Assembly: GCA_038093975.1 (NCBI GenBank)
Contig: JBBPTG010000294.1
Span: forward strand, 1-28,053
Direction: 5' to 3'
DNA length: 28,053 nt
Source of the DNA: Chalciporus piperatus
Lineage: Eukaryota; Basidiomycota; Agaricomycetes; Boletales; Boletaceae
Part shown: in pieces, positions 1-10,330 of the stretch
Position numbering within the stretch: position 1 is the stretch's first letter
How the letters are laid out: each line of letters begins with the position of its first letter
The notes under the pieces: generated by a model
The model's database searches: none
Told to the model about the DNA's origin: nothing
Seen by the model: only the letters and a program-made list of their open reading frames with translations
Translations under genes and position numbers: made by a program

Positions 1-502
1 GACGGAAGCGTGGATGGAGGGAGTGGACCGAGGGGTGGCACTGGTGGGAGGCTTTTCAGCGCTCCCAGTCTCGTCGCCCATCGTGGTGTCCGGTTCCGCG
101 TCGTCGTCTTGGGTCTTCGCCACCTCGATCCTATCCGCCTCTTCCCCGGACCACTTGACGTGGGCAGCCTCTGCCTCTTCGAGGGCTTGGAGAGACCGTG
201 TGGGAATAACCGTGGGCACGCCTAACGCAGCAGCCGCAGCCTTCGTCGGCTCCATGGCTCTCTGAAGTACTTCCGTTGTAAGCGCGGACACGGAAGAGAC
301 CAACGCAACTCACCATGGCGGCGTTCCATCTCGTCACCCAGAGCCGCTGGTCCTCTGCCAAGTCTTCTTTGTCGTCTGGCGCGCACATGGCAAGGTCGAG
401 CAATAGTTCCGTGGCGTCCTTGAAGGCCTTAGCGGCCGCGGCCCTTTCGTCGACGGGTTCAGCGGCGACGGAACCGAAGAGAGCTGTGAGACGGGAGGAC
501 AT
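1..502 (-). CDS. Unrecognised protein, 5' part only (runs off left edge)
   Basis: I do not recognise this family. The model starts at the ATG at 502 (MSSRLTALFG), gives a 63-residue first exon (314-502), a 52-base intron (262-313, GTGAGT to CAG) and a second exon (1-261) that stays open to the window edge. The join is in phase and gives at least 150 residues. The first exon looks like an amphipathic helix (KAFKDATELLLDLAMCAPDD, then a Trp-rich DQRLWVTRW). The second has a run of five alanines, a probable helix (SLQALEEAEAAHVKWSGEEA) and an acidic, Ser/Thr/Pro-rich stretch that is probably disordered. No signal peptide or membrane segment is visible. It is divergent from the transposase gene, 290 bases away. 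The splice model is well supported by frame; the function is unknown. Confidence 0.6.
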
Positions 503-792
503 AGTGTTGGGGATGGTTGTGTGAGGAGTCACGATGTGACGCATGTCACTGTTAAAATTCTTGAGAACAATGACATCATGCTCAAGCGGAAGAACATTCG
601 GGTTTCGGGATTCATCACGTGGGCACGTCGATCGTATGCGGTTATTCAGAATTATATTCACAATGCAAGTATGCTAGAATATGTATGATACATGCTTTAC
701 GCATCCCGAGTCATTCCGCATCTGCGACTGGGTTAGCAGTTCCACTATGCAGCAGTCGGGTAACACTTTTGTTGTTACTAGCGTCGTTCTGG

Positions 793-3700
793 ATGACTGA
801 TAGTTGTCCTGGAGTTACAGTTGACAAACTACGGTTCCAGCGAATCAAGGGATTCAAGGTCCACGGAAAGCAAGGATGTAGTACTGAGAACGCAGCCGGC
901 CATCATCTGAAGATACAGTCAGATTCTTCTGGCTGCTTGAGCGTAGCTAAGACAACATATTCCGCACCTAAGCGACGCAAAATAACTCAGCAGTCGACCG
1001 CTGGCGGCCCAGTCCCCGCTTATTTTGAAGAGGTCGCCATCCCTCCACCCGTAGATGACTTTCCGGACGAGGTCGACCTATCCCACCTCAATGATGCTCC
1101 CAGGGAGCGCACAGAATCCGTCAGTATATTCTTCAATGTGCTTTTCTTCACAGACTCATGATTTCTTGGTAGGATTTCCCCCTTCTCGTATGGCTACGGG
1201 AGGATCGTGAGGAATTTCTTTGCGAGCTCATCCGCTTAGAAGGGCGATGTGGAATAACGATGTGTTCTGGGTGCAAGACTTCATCTGCGAGTTACCGGTG
1301 TCATGATTGCTTGGGAATGATGATGTACTGTCAACAATGTATCGTATCACATCATCAAGCCCTTCCGCTACACAGTCTCAGAGTGAGTTTTATTTCCTCG
1401 GTAATTGGAATGATTTCACATTTTTTACTAGGAATGGACCGGCTCGTATTGGGTTCGACGAACGCTGAAAGAGCTTGGACTAGTGATTCAGCTGGGGCAT
1501 TGCCCTGGGGAGAAATGCTACTTACCGAAGGTACCCTATGCGGATGACTTCATGATCATCGACAGCAATGGCATCCACTCCGTGGCGCTACGGTTCTGCG
1601 GTTGCGAAAAAGCACACTCTCATTCCCGGCAGCTACTCCGATATCGCTTATTCCCTGCGACTACAGACAAACCAAAAACAGCAGCCACATTTGGTGTTCT
1701 CGAAGAGTTCCATCTGCTCTCTTTCGAGTCGAAGGTATCTGTATATCATTATTACAATGCTCTTGCGCGTCGCAACAACAATGCTGGGCTGTTACCTTCG
1801 AAGGTATGAATATGTCGTAAATGACACTGGCAAGGATCATATCTGATTTTTGCGCTTTTTAGGACCGTTACGAACAGTTCATGCGCATGGTCCGTGAGTG
1901 GCGTCACTTGAAAATGCTCAAGAGATCAGGACGAGGCCATGATCCCGCTGGGGTGAATGAGACCAAATCGGGTGAATGTGCTGTTCTATGTCCTGCATGT
2001 CCGCAACCGGGAATGAATTTGCCCGACGACTGGGAGAAGACACTGCGAGACGATAACGCGTATGCCCATTCTTGCCTCTACTACCTTGTTGTGTCGCTCA
2101 TAGTTAGCAGGTGGCTATATGGTCTCTTTGTCGCAATCGACGCAAATTTCCGTTTGAAGCGAAAGGCTGTGTCGAACGAGGCTGTGGATCCTAGCCTTAG
2201 TCAGGGGTGGTCATATTTCGTCGAAGAACAGCCATACAAGAACTATCTCGGCAGTCAATCCCAAACCCGTCAAGAGGTAAGTGATTATCGCTCAGGCTTA
2301 CATCTCCCAATATGTCTTAAAGGCGTTTCACAGAGAAGCATGTGTGTCAGTCATGATGCCGTGAATGCAGCAGATACAAAATCTTCGGAAGGCCTCGCTG
2401 CCACGGGCAGCGGCACAATCGATTGTGCGCGACATGGTATGAAGCTCCCAGGAGGGGTGGGAGACCTCCAAAAGGGTGAAAGGTATGCTTCCCATTGTTG
2501 TCTTGCATATTCCTTGCTCACTTCGATCTGTTAGATACTGCAACATGGACTACCTGTTTTTCTCCGCCTTAAAGGATACCCCTCTCAAAGTTCTCAACGT
2601 CTCTTACGATATTGCCTGTCAATGGCATCGTAACTTGTGGGATAGGATGGAAACTCTCCCCGCCACCATGCGCTTCCCTCACGTAGAGAAAAAGGTCACC
2701 TTCTTCGTGCCGAAGTTTCACCTCCCTGCCCACATCACCGAGTGCCAGTGGAAGTTCTCATTCAATTTCATCAAGGGTGTCGGGCGGACAGACGGTGAGG
2801 CACCAGAACGTGGTTGGGCGAATCTCAACACAGTTGCATCAAGTACAAAGGAGATGGGACCTGGCCATCGACGGGATACGCTGGACGATATTATAGGCGA
2901 CAGCAACTGGAAGAAATTCATTGGTTTCGGTGAGTATATTTGATTGCTTTTGTTCTCGAACTTTTAAGAACATTGGGCATCTACGTGCAGGGGAATCTCT
3001 CCTCCGCAAACTGATAGAAGCTGTCGCCGAGCGAAATGAACATCAAGATGACCTACGCGAATTTGAAAGCTCTCTATCTGCCCGCTACGCGGCCCAGCTC
3101 GCCCAATGGAAAGACGGGATAGAGGGATGGGAGAACGACATGTCCAAACCAAACCCCTTCGAAATTAAGTCTGAATGTTTGTTTCTCTTTCTTTGCTAGT
3201 ACCGTGTGTTCTTGATTCCAAGATTCGTTTTCAGCTATCACGCAAGCGAGCATTCGTTTGCAACTTGCCAACGATGAAGCCAAGGAGGCTAGTCAGATGC
3301 TCATGCCACTTGTACATGCCGATATCTCCCCGAGCGTCCTCATCAGTACTGGTATCGAACTAGAGGAACAACAGTAAGTAATTTAGTTTGGTGCCGCACT
3401 TGTACTGATTTGGCAAAGGCGGTGTGTTCTCGTTGAGACACAGCACCTCGGTTTGCATGCCACAGACCAACAAAAGGCAAAGCTTCAACTGCGTGTGAAC
3501 GCACTCATGAGACGTATTGAAGCATGGGTCACTGTTCAGACCTTGTACGTCCCTGGGGTGGCTTCTCTTCGGGCGCAGGCAGCCCTCGCAAACAACACGG
3601 TCCCCAAACCGCAAGACATTTACCTTTGGATGCCGTCTGCCCTGTCACGCCGAGTTCCGTGCGACGAAAAGCTCGAAGAAATAGAGTGGAAACTGCGCAT

Positions 3701-5355
3701 TGGGCAAGCTCACGATGCACTCAATGAACTACGCCAGGCGCTACGGTCACGCTCGTATATGCTACGTTTTAAAGATAGGTTTTTACGGGGTCAAGGTGCT
3801 AATACTCGCGCCCGCAACTCTCTCAAGAGTGTCGATAAAAAAATCAACGCCAGTGCTGAAAAGTACCGTGGGGCACATAGTGCGCTGTTGGCGCTATCTG
3901 TGTTGCTTGGGAAAGTCGGCTGGATGAATAAGCTGCGGCCTCTGAAAGATGAAGATATCCGATCCATGACGGACAACGACGGGTCCAGTGAGGGTCGGAG
4001 GCGACTTTCCTGGATCTGGCTGGTCTGTGGTTACAGTGAAGGCGATAAAGATGAGGAGCTCTTGGATGGTAAGTTACCATGGTTACTAGTATCGACTTTA
4101 ATGTCTGACTTCTTGATCTGTCTTAGCCATCCGTATCGAATGGTGCAAGGCTCGCGCGCGAGCAAATCGATGGGCCGAGGAAGTCGAGCTATTGATGGAG
4201 GAACAACGGCGGGTCCTGGAGTTTCTTCGCTGGCAGTCGAAGTGGTGGTTGAGTAAGCAGAACCTCGTCATAACAGACGACCCCGCCCTGAAAGAGGGGT
4301 TGAACGCGTATGCTCAACGCCAGGGAGCACTCAGGGTAGATTTGGAAAAATACTTCACGCACACCTGGCGAAACGTGCAGAGGTATGTTGAGATCGCGGA
4401 CGGAGTTGATGGAGGTGATGCATCAATGTCTAGCACCACATCTGGCTAAATTGACTGATAACAATACAATTCATTCTTTGGGCTGCGTCTTGCCTTGATT
4501 GTACAGAAGCCAATGCCGGATCTTCAGATGGTCAGATCAACACCTTACTGGTTTCCACGGAGTCGGCCGCGGCGCCGCTGATCAGTAGGATGCCGCCTCT
4601 TCAAGAATGGTAACGGTCAACCTTAAATCTTCGAATCTTGCATGATAAGACTTTAAGTACAGGCAGCGCCAGGCCAAAGTCCCCCCCCCCCCCACCAAAA
4701 AAATCACTGCTCACATCTTCCGCCACTGGCATGTCTTCCCAAATCAGTGACAACGAGCGCGTCGTTGACGTTTTCGTCCCACGGGACGTCTGTTTTCATT
4801 CAGTGGCAGTAACGTACACCTATGATTGGCGTCCCGTGGTAGGCTGCTCTAATAAAATACTCACCGTCTCGTGGCTGACTCTTCTGAAAAAGACGTTCAA
4901 AGTACACACGGCACTCAGACCCTGCAACAACCGGGTCGACTGCAAGGATGAGCCCGTGGATGATTTAGAACTCGGGTCGTCGGAAGATGCTAAGGGAATC
5001 ATTCCCGCCCCGGCGGTGAGTAGTGTGCAGTCTTATGTTGCAACCTCATTTTAATAATATATCATCAGTGCATCGGAACCGGGACAAAGAGAAAACGGTC
5101 AGCTGACCCACCTCAAAATTTGCCTGTGCTCGCCAACGATGCTCCACCGGCAGCTGCGGAAACGAGGACGATCGCTCCAGTCCAAGTCCCAGTGGTGAGT
5201 GATATGTTAGATAGGGCGAACATGCTCTGACGCTCTACAAACAGCCCTTCGGCTTAAAGAGCAAAGCGACAATGGCCAGACTCGGGCTCCTTAGCGGCCA
5301 AAGCACCTCTCCACCTTCTAACCGTACTGAGGTGAAACGCCGCAAGGTGTCGTAG
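793..5355 (+). CDS. KDZ-family transposase with N-terminal CxC2 cysteine cluster
   Basis: A KDZ (Kyakuja-Dileera-Zisupton) DNA transposase, a DDE/RNase H-like enzyme expanded in basidiomycetes. The model has up to 15 exons: 793-1119, 1173-1382, 1432-1803, 1863-2059, 2111-2276, 2334-2482, 2535-2929, 2991-3176, 3235-3373, 3419-4068, 4127-4414, 4507-4609, 4667-5015, 5069-5194 and 5245-5355. Joined it gives 1,255 residues without a stop. The CxC2 zinc cluster lies at about residues 138-270 (CSGCKTSSASYRCHDC; FCGCEKAHSH; LFPATTDKPKTAATF). The KDZ core follows: REWRHLKMLKRSGRGHD, first Asp at about 379 (VAIDANFRLKRK), second at about 499 (SYDIACQWH), acidic site at about 562-565 (TDGEAPERGW). The long C-terminal part is helical and basic. 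The start is uncertain because the frame is open upstream to 619. The 3' end is also uncertain: exon 11 read straight through stops at 4449 (1,037 residues). The AATAAA at 5451 favours the longer form. Confidence 0.82.
4507..5355 (+). other. 3' exons: C-terminal tail of the KDZ gene or a small separate gene
   Basis: Four exons (4507-4609, 4667-5015, 5069-5194, 5245-5355) follow the KDZ catalytic and helical parts. They join in phase to each other and to the KDZ frame through a 92-base intron (4415-4506) with a weak GTGATG donor. The product is low-complexity: a Pro run from a 13-C tract, then two NLS-like basic patches (TKRKRSADP and EVKRRKVS at the very end). I recognise no domain. The stretch 4855-4908 inside the third exon begins GTAGGC, ends AAG and is a multiple of three, so it could be one more intron. 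If KDZ stops at 4449, this would be an independent gene whose start I cannot place. Confidence 0.5.
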
Positions 5356-5450
5356 TGGAGTTCTTGAGAGTCGAGAGTCGAGAAGCCACAGTACCAGTAG
5401 CGTTCAAACTCTCATAGTCGTCTTATGCATGTACCGCCACGTTCGAGTCA

Positions 5451-5456
5451 AATAAA
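5451..5456 (+). terminator. Polyadenylation-like AATAAA
   Basis: AATAAA lies about 95 bases after the stop of the longer KDZ gene model. The position suits a 3' processing signal and supports a gene end near 5355. Confidence 0.4.
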
Positions 5457-5571
5457 TGTATTGCTGTGAAGTGACACTATCACATTTGTCGGACAGGAAG
5501 ACTTTCGAAGGAGGACTCAGAGAGGACTTACTTACATGGAAAACAGTCGTGTAAATGGGGTGCCATCAATC

Positions 5572-5891
5572 TTGCAAGACACAACTCCGCGTTGCAAGGG
5601 GGATATGACTTGCAAACGGGAAACTCCACTGGGATTTTGCAAGATTCTCTCCGAGTCCGTGCCAGTGGTGGTGTTACAACACAGACTGGGGCGAGTTGCG
5701 TCTTGCAAGTTTTGAGGTCAGGGATGGTCTTGCAACACAAAGTAGCAGACGACACGAGTTTGCATTACCCGTTCTCTGATTTGCAATATCTCACAGGCGT
5801 TGCAACACATTGGACGCTGCAAACTCAAGCATGACACGATGACCGTGTTTCATGCAAAATGGGGTGATGGTCATTACCACGAATATTGCAA
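5572..5891. repeat. Cluster of nine TTGCAA palindromes
   Basis: Nine exact TTGCAA hexamers lie in 320 bases, starting at 5572, 5592, 5610, 5637, 5703, 5730, 5781, 5800 and 5886. Chance predicts roughly 0.1 in this length. I noticed only about seven others in the rest of the window (for example 3259, 6299, 8879, 9047, 10653, 13393). Near matches (GTTACAAC at 5673, TTTGCATT at 5759) add to the pattern. Spacing is irregular (18-86 bases), so this is a site cluster and not a tandem repeat. It sits just beyond the transposase gene, where subterminal transposase-binding sites would be expected, but I see no matching cluster on the left side. Confidence 0.75.
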
Positions 5892-5955
5892 CGGACACCC
5901 AGGATCTGGTGAAGGGATATGGTACAGGATTTGTAGGGGATTGTTCTGCTTCCTT

Positions 5956-6252
5956 TTATTGGGTCTTGCCTCGAATTTGAAGGTTCTGAGATTCGGGTGA
6001 GGGTGATGAGAAGATACCGATGAGTCGAAGGAAAAACTTGTTTACCAGCTCCATCTCATCCGGGTATTCTAGCGTTGGGTCCCCTCCATAGCACCGAATG
6101 AGTGGTTTGAGCGAACCGAGGTCGCGCCACAAGCGATCGAGCGAAAGCTTTGAGACATCGCGACAAGTCTGAGCCAAGGCCAGCAGTGCTGCTCTTCCAT
6201 CTTCATCCAACAGGCAATATTGGTCATAATGATCAGCTTCCTCCCGGTGCAA
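5956..6252 (-). pseudogene. Truncated F-box protein fragment
   Basis: The reading frame contains the second half of a basidiomycete-type F-box followed by its linker: DEDGRAALLALAQTCRDVS, then LSLDRLWRDLGSLKPLIRC. This matches the usual 'ALALTCRxxxxxALDxLWRxL' pattern of substrate-recognition subunits of SCF ubiquitin ligases. There is no ATG in frame at a sensible place, the first F-box helix is missing, and the frame stops about 60 residues after the F-box, where such proteins normally continue for 300-500 residues. I call it a remnant. It lies directly beside the TTGCAA cluster, so element insertion may have cut the gene, but that is inference. Confidence 0.7.
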
Positions 6253-7930
6253 AACTTGAAGAGGGTCTTAATCGACTGTAAATGGTCAGTTTCCTCGGTT
6301 GCAATCTGGGTTCGACTCTGTCGACCATAATATATAATTACTTGATAGGTACTTGATTATTTCTTAACGTTCAACGATGAAGTACTCTGAAAGTAAAGCG
6401 AGTGTTGGATTCATAACTCGGTTTTCCAGCTCGAGAGCCGCACGGATCCCATCTTTAACCCCCCCCCCCCGAAAGGGGGTCTACTGGATCAACGGCTCAT
6501 CAATCATCGATTCGGATCTACTAGTCTCCCCTGCTGAGGCTAGGCAACCCCTAGGAAGACCCAAGAGTCGGATGAAGACAGTCGTTCACCCTTAATTCGG
6601 ATCATCATCCAGGCAAAATCACGTTGCTCTTCACGATGGACACACACAACCCGCTACTACTCCCAGATCTATTCCACACCGTATTAGACCGTCTCTTAGA
6701 ATACCATCCAAAGGACCATCGTCCAAAGGATTACCATCCACCGCATTCCGTGCGGGGAACACTCACCTTGATCGTTTGAACGACCACAACTGACTGCTGT
6801 CCATTTCAGGTGAATCGACCAGCGTGTCAAGGAGCCCTACTAGTAATAGGCCTAATCATCCACGCATGTGTTGGGAGTTGGAATAATGTCGAGCTGTTGG
6901 TGCTTCCGTGTGTCACACAGATCGGCAGCATCAATAGTAGCACATTCATTAGGTATTTACGACATGTCTTTGCGAGTCAATGACCTGAACCCCTTGAGTG
7001 TCGATACAATAGCCGTCGAGTTGGTAGGTTGTACGAACACGGGCGGCCATCGTACAGTCGCCGGTGGTCGGACAAGCAATCGATGGTCATTCGCTATTTA
7101 CGCGGGAGACTCACCCGGCTCAATATTTCAATCGCGGTACCGGTCGAATCTAGGGAAGACTTGATCTCCTCGTCAATGACCCGTCACTGGACAACATCCG
7201 AGGGGATATCGTGGTGTACTTTGGTCGCATGAGAGACTTTAGGCCATTGTGGCGATATGATGTCTCGAAACAAGGTTGTCGCTTACCGAGAATCATGGTG
7301 ACCACTCCCACTGAGCATGGAGTCCTGGGTGCTGGCCAATGACAGGGGGACAGGAATATTTGATCATTTAAATTGATCCTGGAAGCGGTAAGCCATAGCC
7401 ACAACCAAGGGTACGTTGTACAAGCGAGCACGTCAGAGGTGGCCGCCCTCCGTAGAGGTATGTCTTGACCGATGACTCGGCGAACATTGAAGGATTTGCG
7501 GAAAACGAAGACCGAGACCTCGAGAAAACGGTTCAGCGTCCTACTATGCTATTCTTCGCGCCATTAATATTCTCGTGGTTCATCGAGCCGTAGGACGATG
7601 GAATTCGGGGGTGGTGGATGATATCAGCTTTCCTCTGCTTTCCCATGCGCCTGAGAGTGCGGCAACGAAACCACGAAACCAGGATTGATGCAGATGCAAG
7701 GCTTCCGACGTTTGACGAGTTCCGGCTGTGTGACCACAGCTAGTTCCGGCACCGCCGCAAAGCTTCAAAACGAAGCAGGATGCTCGTATTACCTATCGGG
7801 TCGCCATCATTTCGTTTATCAATCCATCAACGTAGTTAGGCGCTGTTCAATTTATCCAAGACAATGGGCCATGCGTAGCAAGATAACCGCAATATTCCCT
7901 GAGGCTGTGATGGCCTATAGACCAAACTTC
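6253..7930. other. Decayed region without an intact gene
   Basis: No frame here stays open with recognisable motifs and in-phase splice sites. A short + strand frame from 6637 (MDTHNPLLLPDLFHTVLDRL) resembles the start of fungal F-box proteins but stops within 50 residues. A second stretch near 7080-7170 (RYLRGRLTRLNISIAVPVE) is also leucine-rich and could be more of the same relic. Several frameshifts would be needed to connect them. A 12-C run (6459-6470) is followed closely by GGGGG, which could form a small hairpin. The likely history is one or more degenerated F-box-like genes. Confidence 0.4.
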
Positions 7931-8976
7931 TTATTCGAGTGACACTCCACCGCAACTCACATATTCCCCCTCGATGCCATAGCTCCCCATCTTGCATATT
8001 TGTATCTCGTCGACGTGCCATCTTCCAAAGTTCACCTTGACAGGCCGGCGAGTGTCAGGCCCCACATGAGGCTCTGAGAAGAATGCGTGAGCAGCGGGTG
8101 ACATGAGCAGAGACGTGTACGAGAAGGGCTGCCGAGCCCGTCTCTTGGGTTTGCGATAAGTCGTGTTGAGAACTGTGCAGTGTAGCTGAGGAAAATATTT
8201 TTGTTCGTGGAGAAGGTTAAAAAAAGAAACGTGGAACGTACCTTGAGAGGACGACGATCAGTAATGAAACCTGCTTCGATGAATGTTTTATTTATCATTT
8301 CTGACAAATCACAAATGAGAAACGTAAAAACAACCATGGCCAGAAGAGTTACCGCCAACTCTGATCAGGCGTTGCGCGTCTTCAGTTTCTAGTGAAGGCC
8401 CAAGCCAAAGGACATGTGCCTTGTCTGGATCACCACCATCTGGCGGCATGATATCCATGACCTGTAGGGGTACGCATAATTGCATTCCAGATAACATATG
8501 TGTGATCTGTGGCCTCAGCGAGGACAGAAGTGTGAGTGCTTCTTGGAGAGTCTTCCTGGAATTGTTCGAGGAACTCTCGGTGGGTACTTCAGGTGTCTCG
8601 GAGTCTTCAAGCGACATCACTCCCAAAGTTAGGTGAAGACGACGGGGAGGAATGACGATGGATCGATCTAAACCGGGTAACATTGGGCTCATTCCCAAGA
8701 GCGTGTCCATGAAGGATGAAACTAATTGTTGGAGTGACGCATGATGACCCTACAAACCTTGCGGTTAGCAAGGGTTCCCCGAGCGATGGCAATCAGCTGC
8801 TGACTATTGGCAGAGAAATGACTTGGAGGTGCTCGCTAGTCAGCAGGTGATGGAGAACTTGAACGATGGAAATAATACTTGCAATGAGTCAGAGGAGGTC
8901 TCGTATTGTTTGCCTTGGATTTGTGGCTTCGAAAGTGACTCCTGGCGAGCGAGGAGAAACCCGTGTTGCGGCTCAT
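7931..8976 (-). CDS. ASCC1/AKAP7-like 2H phosphoesterase
   Basis: A 2H phosphoesterase (LigT/CPDase fold) of the AKAP7 NLS-domain family, related to ASCC1, which in animals works with the ASCC complex in transcription and alkylation-damage response. Five exons (8883-8976, 8805-8821, 8353-8749, 8242-8300, 7931-8185) join to 273 residues. Visible motifs: PPLTHFISLPIGHH (residues 28-40), first H-x-T motif in RRLHLTLGVM (His76), second in LHCTVLNTTY (His191), and the family C-terminus VDEIQICKMGSYG. ASCC1 normally has a KH domain before this fold; here only a short basic leader precedes it, so it is a stand-alone 2H enzyme. Intron 1 has a GC donor and exon 2 is only 17 bases; both are needed to recover the conserved THF-x-SLP-x-GHH motif. 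The substrate is not predictable from sequence. Confidence 0.85.
8805..8821 (-). other. 17-base microexon (2H phosphoesterase exon 2)
   Basis: This exon encodes the F-ISLPI part of the conserved THFISLPIGHH motif. It is bounded by a 61-base GC-AG intron and a 55-base GT-AG intron (8750-8804, donor GTCAGC, branch-like GCTAAC, acceptor TAG). Its length (2+15 bases) keeps the phase. Confidence 0.7.
8822..8882 (-). other. GC-AG intron (2H phosphoesterase intron 1)
   Basis: The donor reads CATT|GCAAGT, the standard form of the rare GC donor class, and the acceptor is CTCCAAG. A CTGAC branch-like site lies just over 20 bases before the acceptor. Splicing here joins T+TC to give Phe in THF. The nearby GT donor (GCAA|GTATT) would give a sequence that does not match the family. 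Confidence 0.75.
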
Positions 8977-9156
8977 GGTCGGAGTGCGAGATGAACTTGT
9001 AATATCGATGCTACGCCGTCGTGGTCACCGCAAGCTCAACCTCGAATTTGCAATGAACAACTTCTTGACGTAGGTCGATGGCTGTGCCTTCCCATAATCT
9101 ACCACATCGAGAACACCTTTGATCAGTCAGTGGTATGACTTTATATATTCTGATGT
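8977..9156. promoter_or_regulatory. Divergent spacer
   Basis: About 180 bases separate the start of the 2H phosphoesterase gene (-) from the first ATG of the next + strand frame. Any promoters for the two must be here or in the flanking transcribed leaders. I see no recognised operator; an AT-rich TTTATATAT lies at about 9140. Confidence 0.3.
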
Positions 9157-9815
9157 ATGCTCACAGTACCAATTCCTCTTGTAGTAGAATGCAGCACGTT
9201 TACGACTAAAATCCTCCAAAGAAATCATCACGAGAGCGAGCCACACCTGGCAGCCCCTTTTCCGAAACCTCCAACTCGAACACCTTCGGGTTCGCCGCCG
9301 TCACCCATTAGCACACAACCAGAAACCGTTCGCGAATCGTATCTGCAACCGTTTCTATCCAAATATCCCCGTCACGACTGGGACATCCTGGTTCTGGCTG
9401 CTCGTTTGTTCAAGGACGGTGACGGTGACTTCTATGCATTTTCGGACAGCTATCTTGAGGGTAATCATTCACGTTTCTTACAGATGAAACCCTCTCCCGG
9501 CGACGACGACGTTCACATCCGACCTATCCCTCATTCCGACTACTCACTTCGCATCTGGGGCAAGGGTCTTGAACTGAGACAGTTGAATCTCTCAACTCGC
9601 CGTTTGAGTATGAGCTCTGGGTCCCGGATAGTAGCACACCTTGGCTGCCAACTGTCGATCAGAAGGATATCCTACTTGGAGAGGAAAAGTTTGCGTTTCT
9701 TGAGGGCACTACCTGTATCCTCGTGCGTCCGGCGCTTCAAACTTCAAAGTGCCCGTCCGCTCACATGCCAACCATGATACTTGCTGCCGATATCGACGAC
9801 ATTACATTCAGCTAA
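9157..9815 (+). pseudogene. Unrecognised gene with an internal frameshift
   Basis: Two overlapping frames read like one protein. The first runs from ATG 9157 through a Pro/Ser-rich leader to HDWDILVLAARLFKDGDGD, YAFSDSYLEG and HIRPIPHSDYSLRIWGKGLE. The second opens at 9573 as TETVESLNSPFEYELWVPD and continues through ILLGEEKFAFLEGTTCILV to a stop at 9813-9815. The handover lies in CTTGAACTGAG at about 9567-9577. A single missing base would explain it, and no intron of usable size fits. The product would be about 220 residues, without signal peptide or membrane segment. I do not recognise the family. It is either a recent pseudogene or a one-base sequence error. The 5' end is uncertain. Confidence 0.5.
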
Positions 9816-10330
9816 AAAAAACCAATAACATAGTTAGGTGAAACCTTATTAGACCTCCATCAATGTCTCTCGCTCCACGTGTACATAGCTCCCTAGTGGA
9901 GGGTGAACCACCGGTGAACGATTGTCTCCATCCCGACTCTTGGGTCTGCCTAGGGTAGGTGAGAGTAGTAAGTATAGCTGGACAGCAAATTGCTGTCATG
10001 TCATTGTCAATGAGTAATACTAATAACGTCACCCCCCCAGGAACTCTTGAGTCTCTGTTCAAGTCGTCTCCAAGTCTTCCATCGTACTCGTCCACAAACT
10101 AGCTTATTGTTCCCTCGTTTTCATTTACTTGGTCATCGACACAGAGTTCATGTGCCATCAGCCATCAGCCGCCCACAGTTGACAGCATTTGCCTAAATCT
10201 CGCACGCGGTGGTCTTATACCCGTGCGCCTCCCTGAAACTCCTTGCCAGGGCGCTAACTCTTCTTTTTCCGTTTCTTGTTCTCCCTTGGATCCGCCATTA
10301 TCTCCCTCGACCTGCTCTTGGATCCTTTGG
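9816..10330. other. Intergenic stretch and unresolved protease 5' end
   Basis: No convincing gene here. The first exon of the downstream aspartic protease probably begins in or near this stretch, because the model starting at 10331 lacks a signal peptide. A leucine-rich frame at about 10230-10290 (LLARALTLLFPFLVLPWI) could be a secretion signal, but I could not connect it to the protease in phase. Confidence 0.35.

Noticed and set aside
131..661. Long minus-strand frame of 176 codons
   Set aside because: Only the middle is coding. The N-terminal part precedes the likely ATG at 502, and the C-terminal part reads through an intron out of phase.
503..6000. Terminal inverted repeats and target duplication of the KDZ element
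   Set aside because: I looked for matching ends on both sides by eye and found none I could trust; computation is needed.
6305..6320. GGTTCGACTCT resembling a tRNA B box
   Set aside because: No A box at the right distance and no cloverleaf can be drawn from the flanks.
6459..6480. C12 run with nearby G5 as a terminator or structured RNA
   Set aside because: It is a simple low-complexity tract in decayed sequence with a very short stem and no associated gene.
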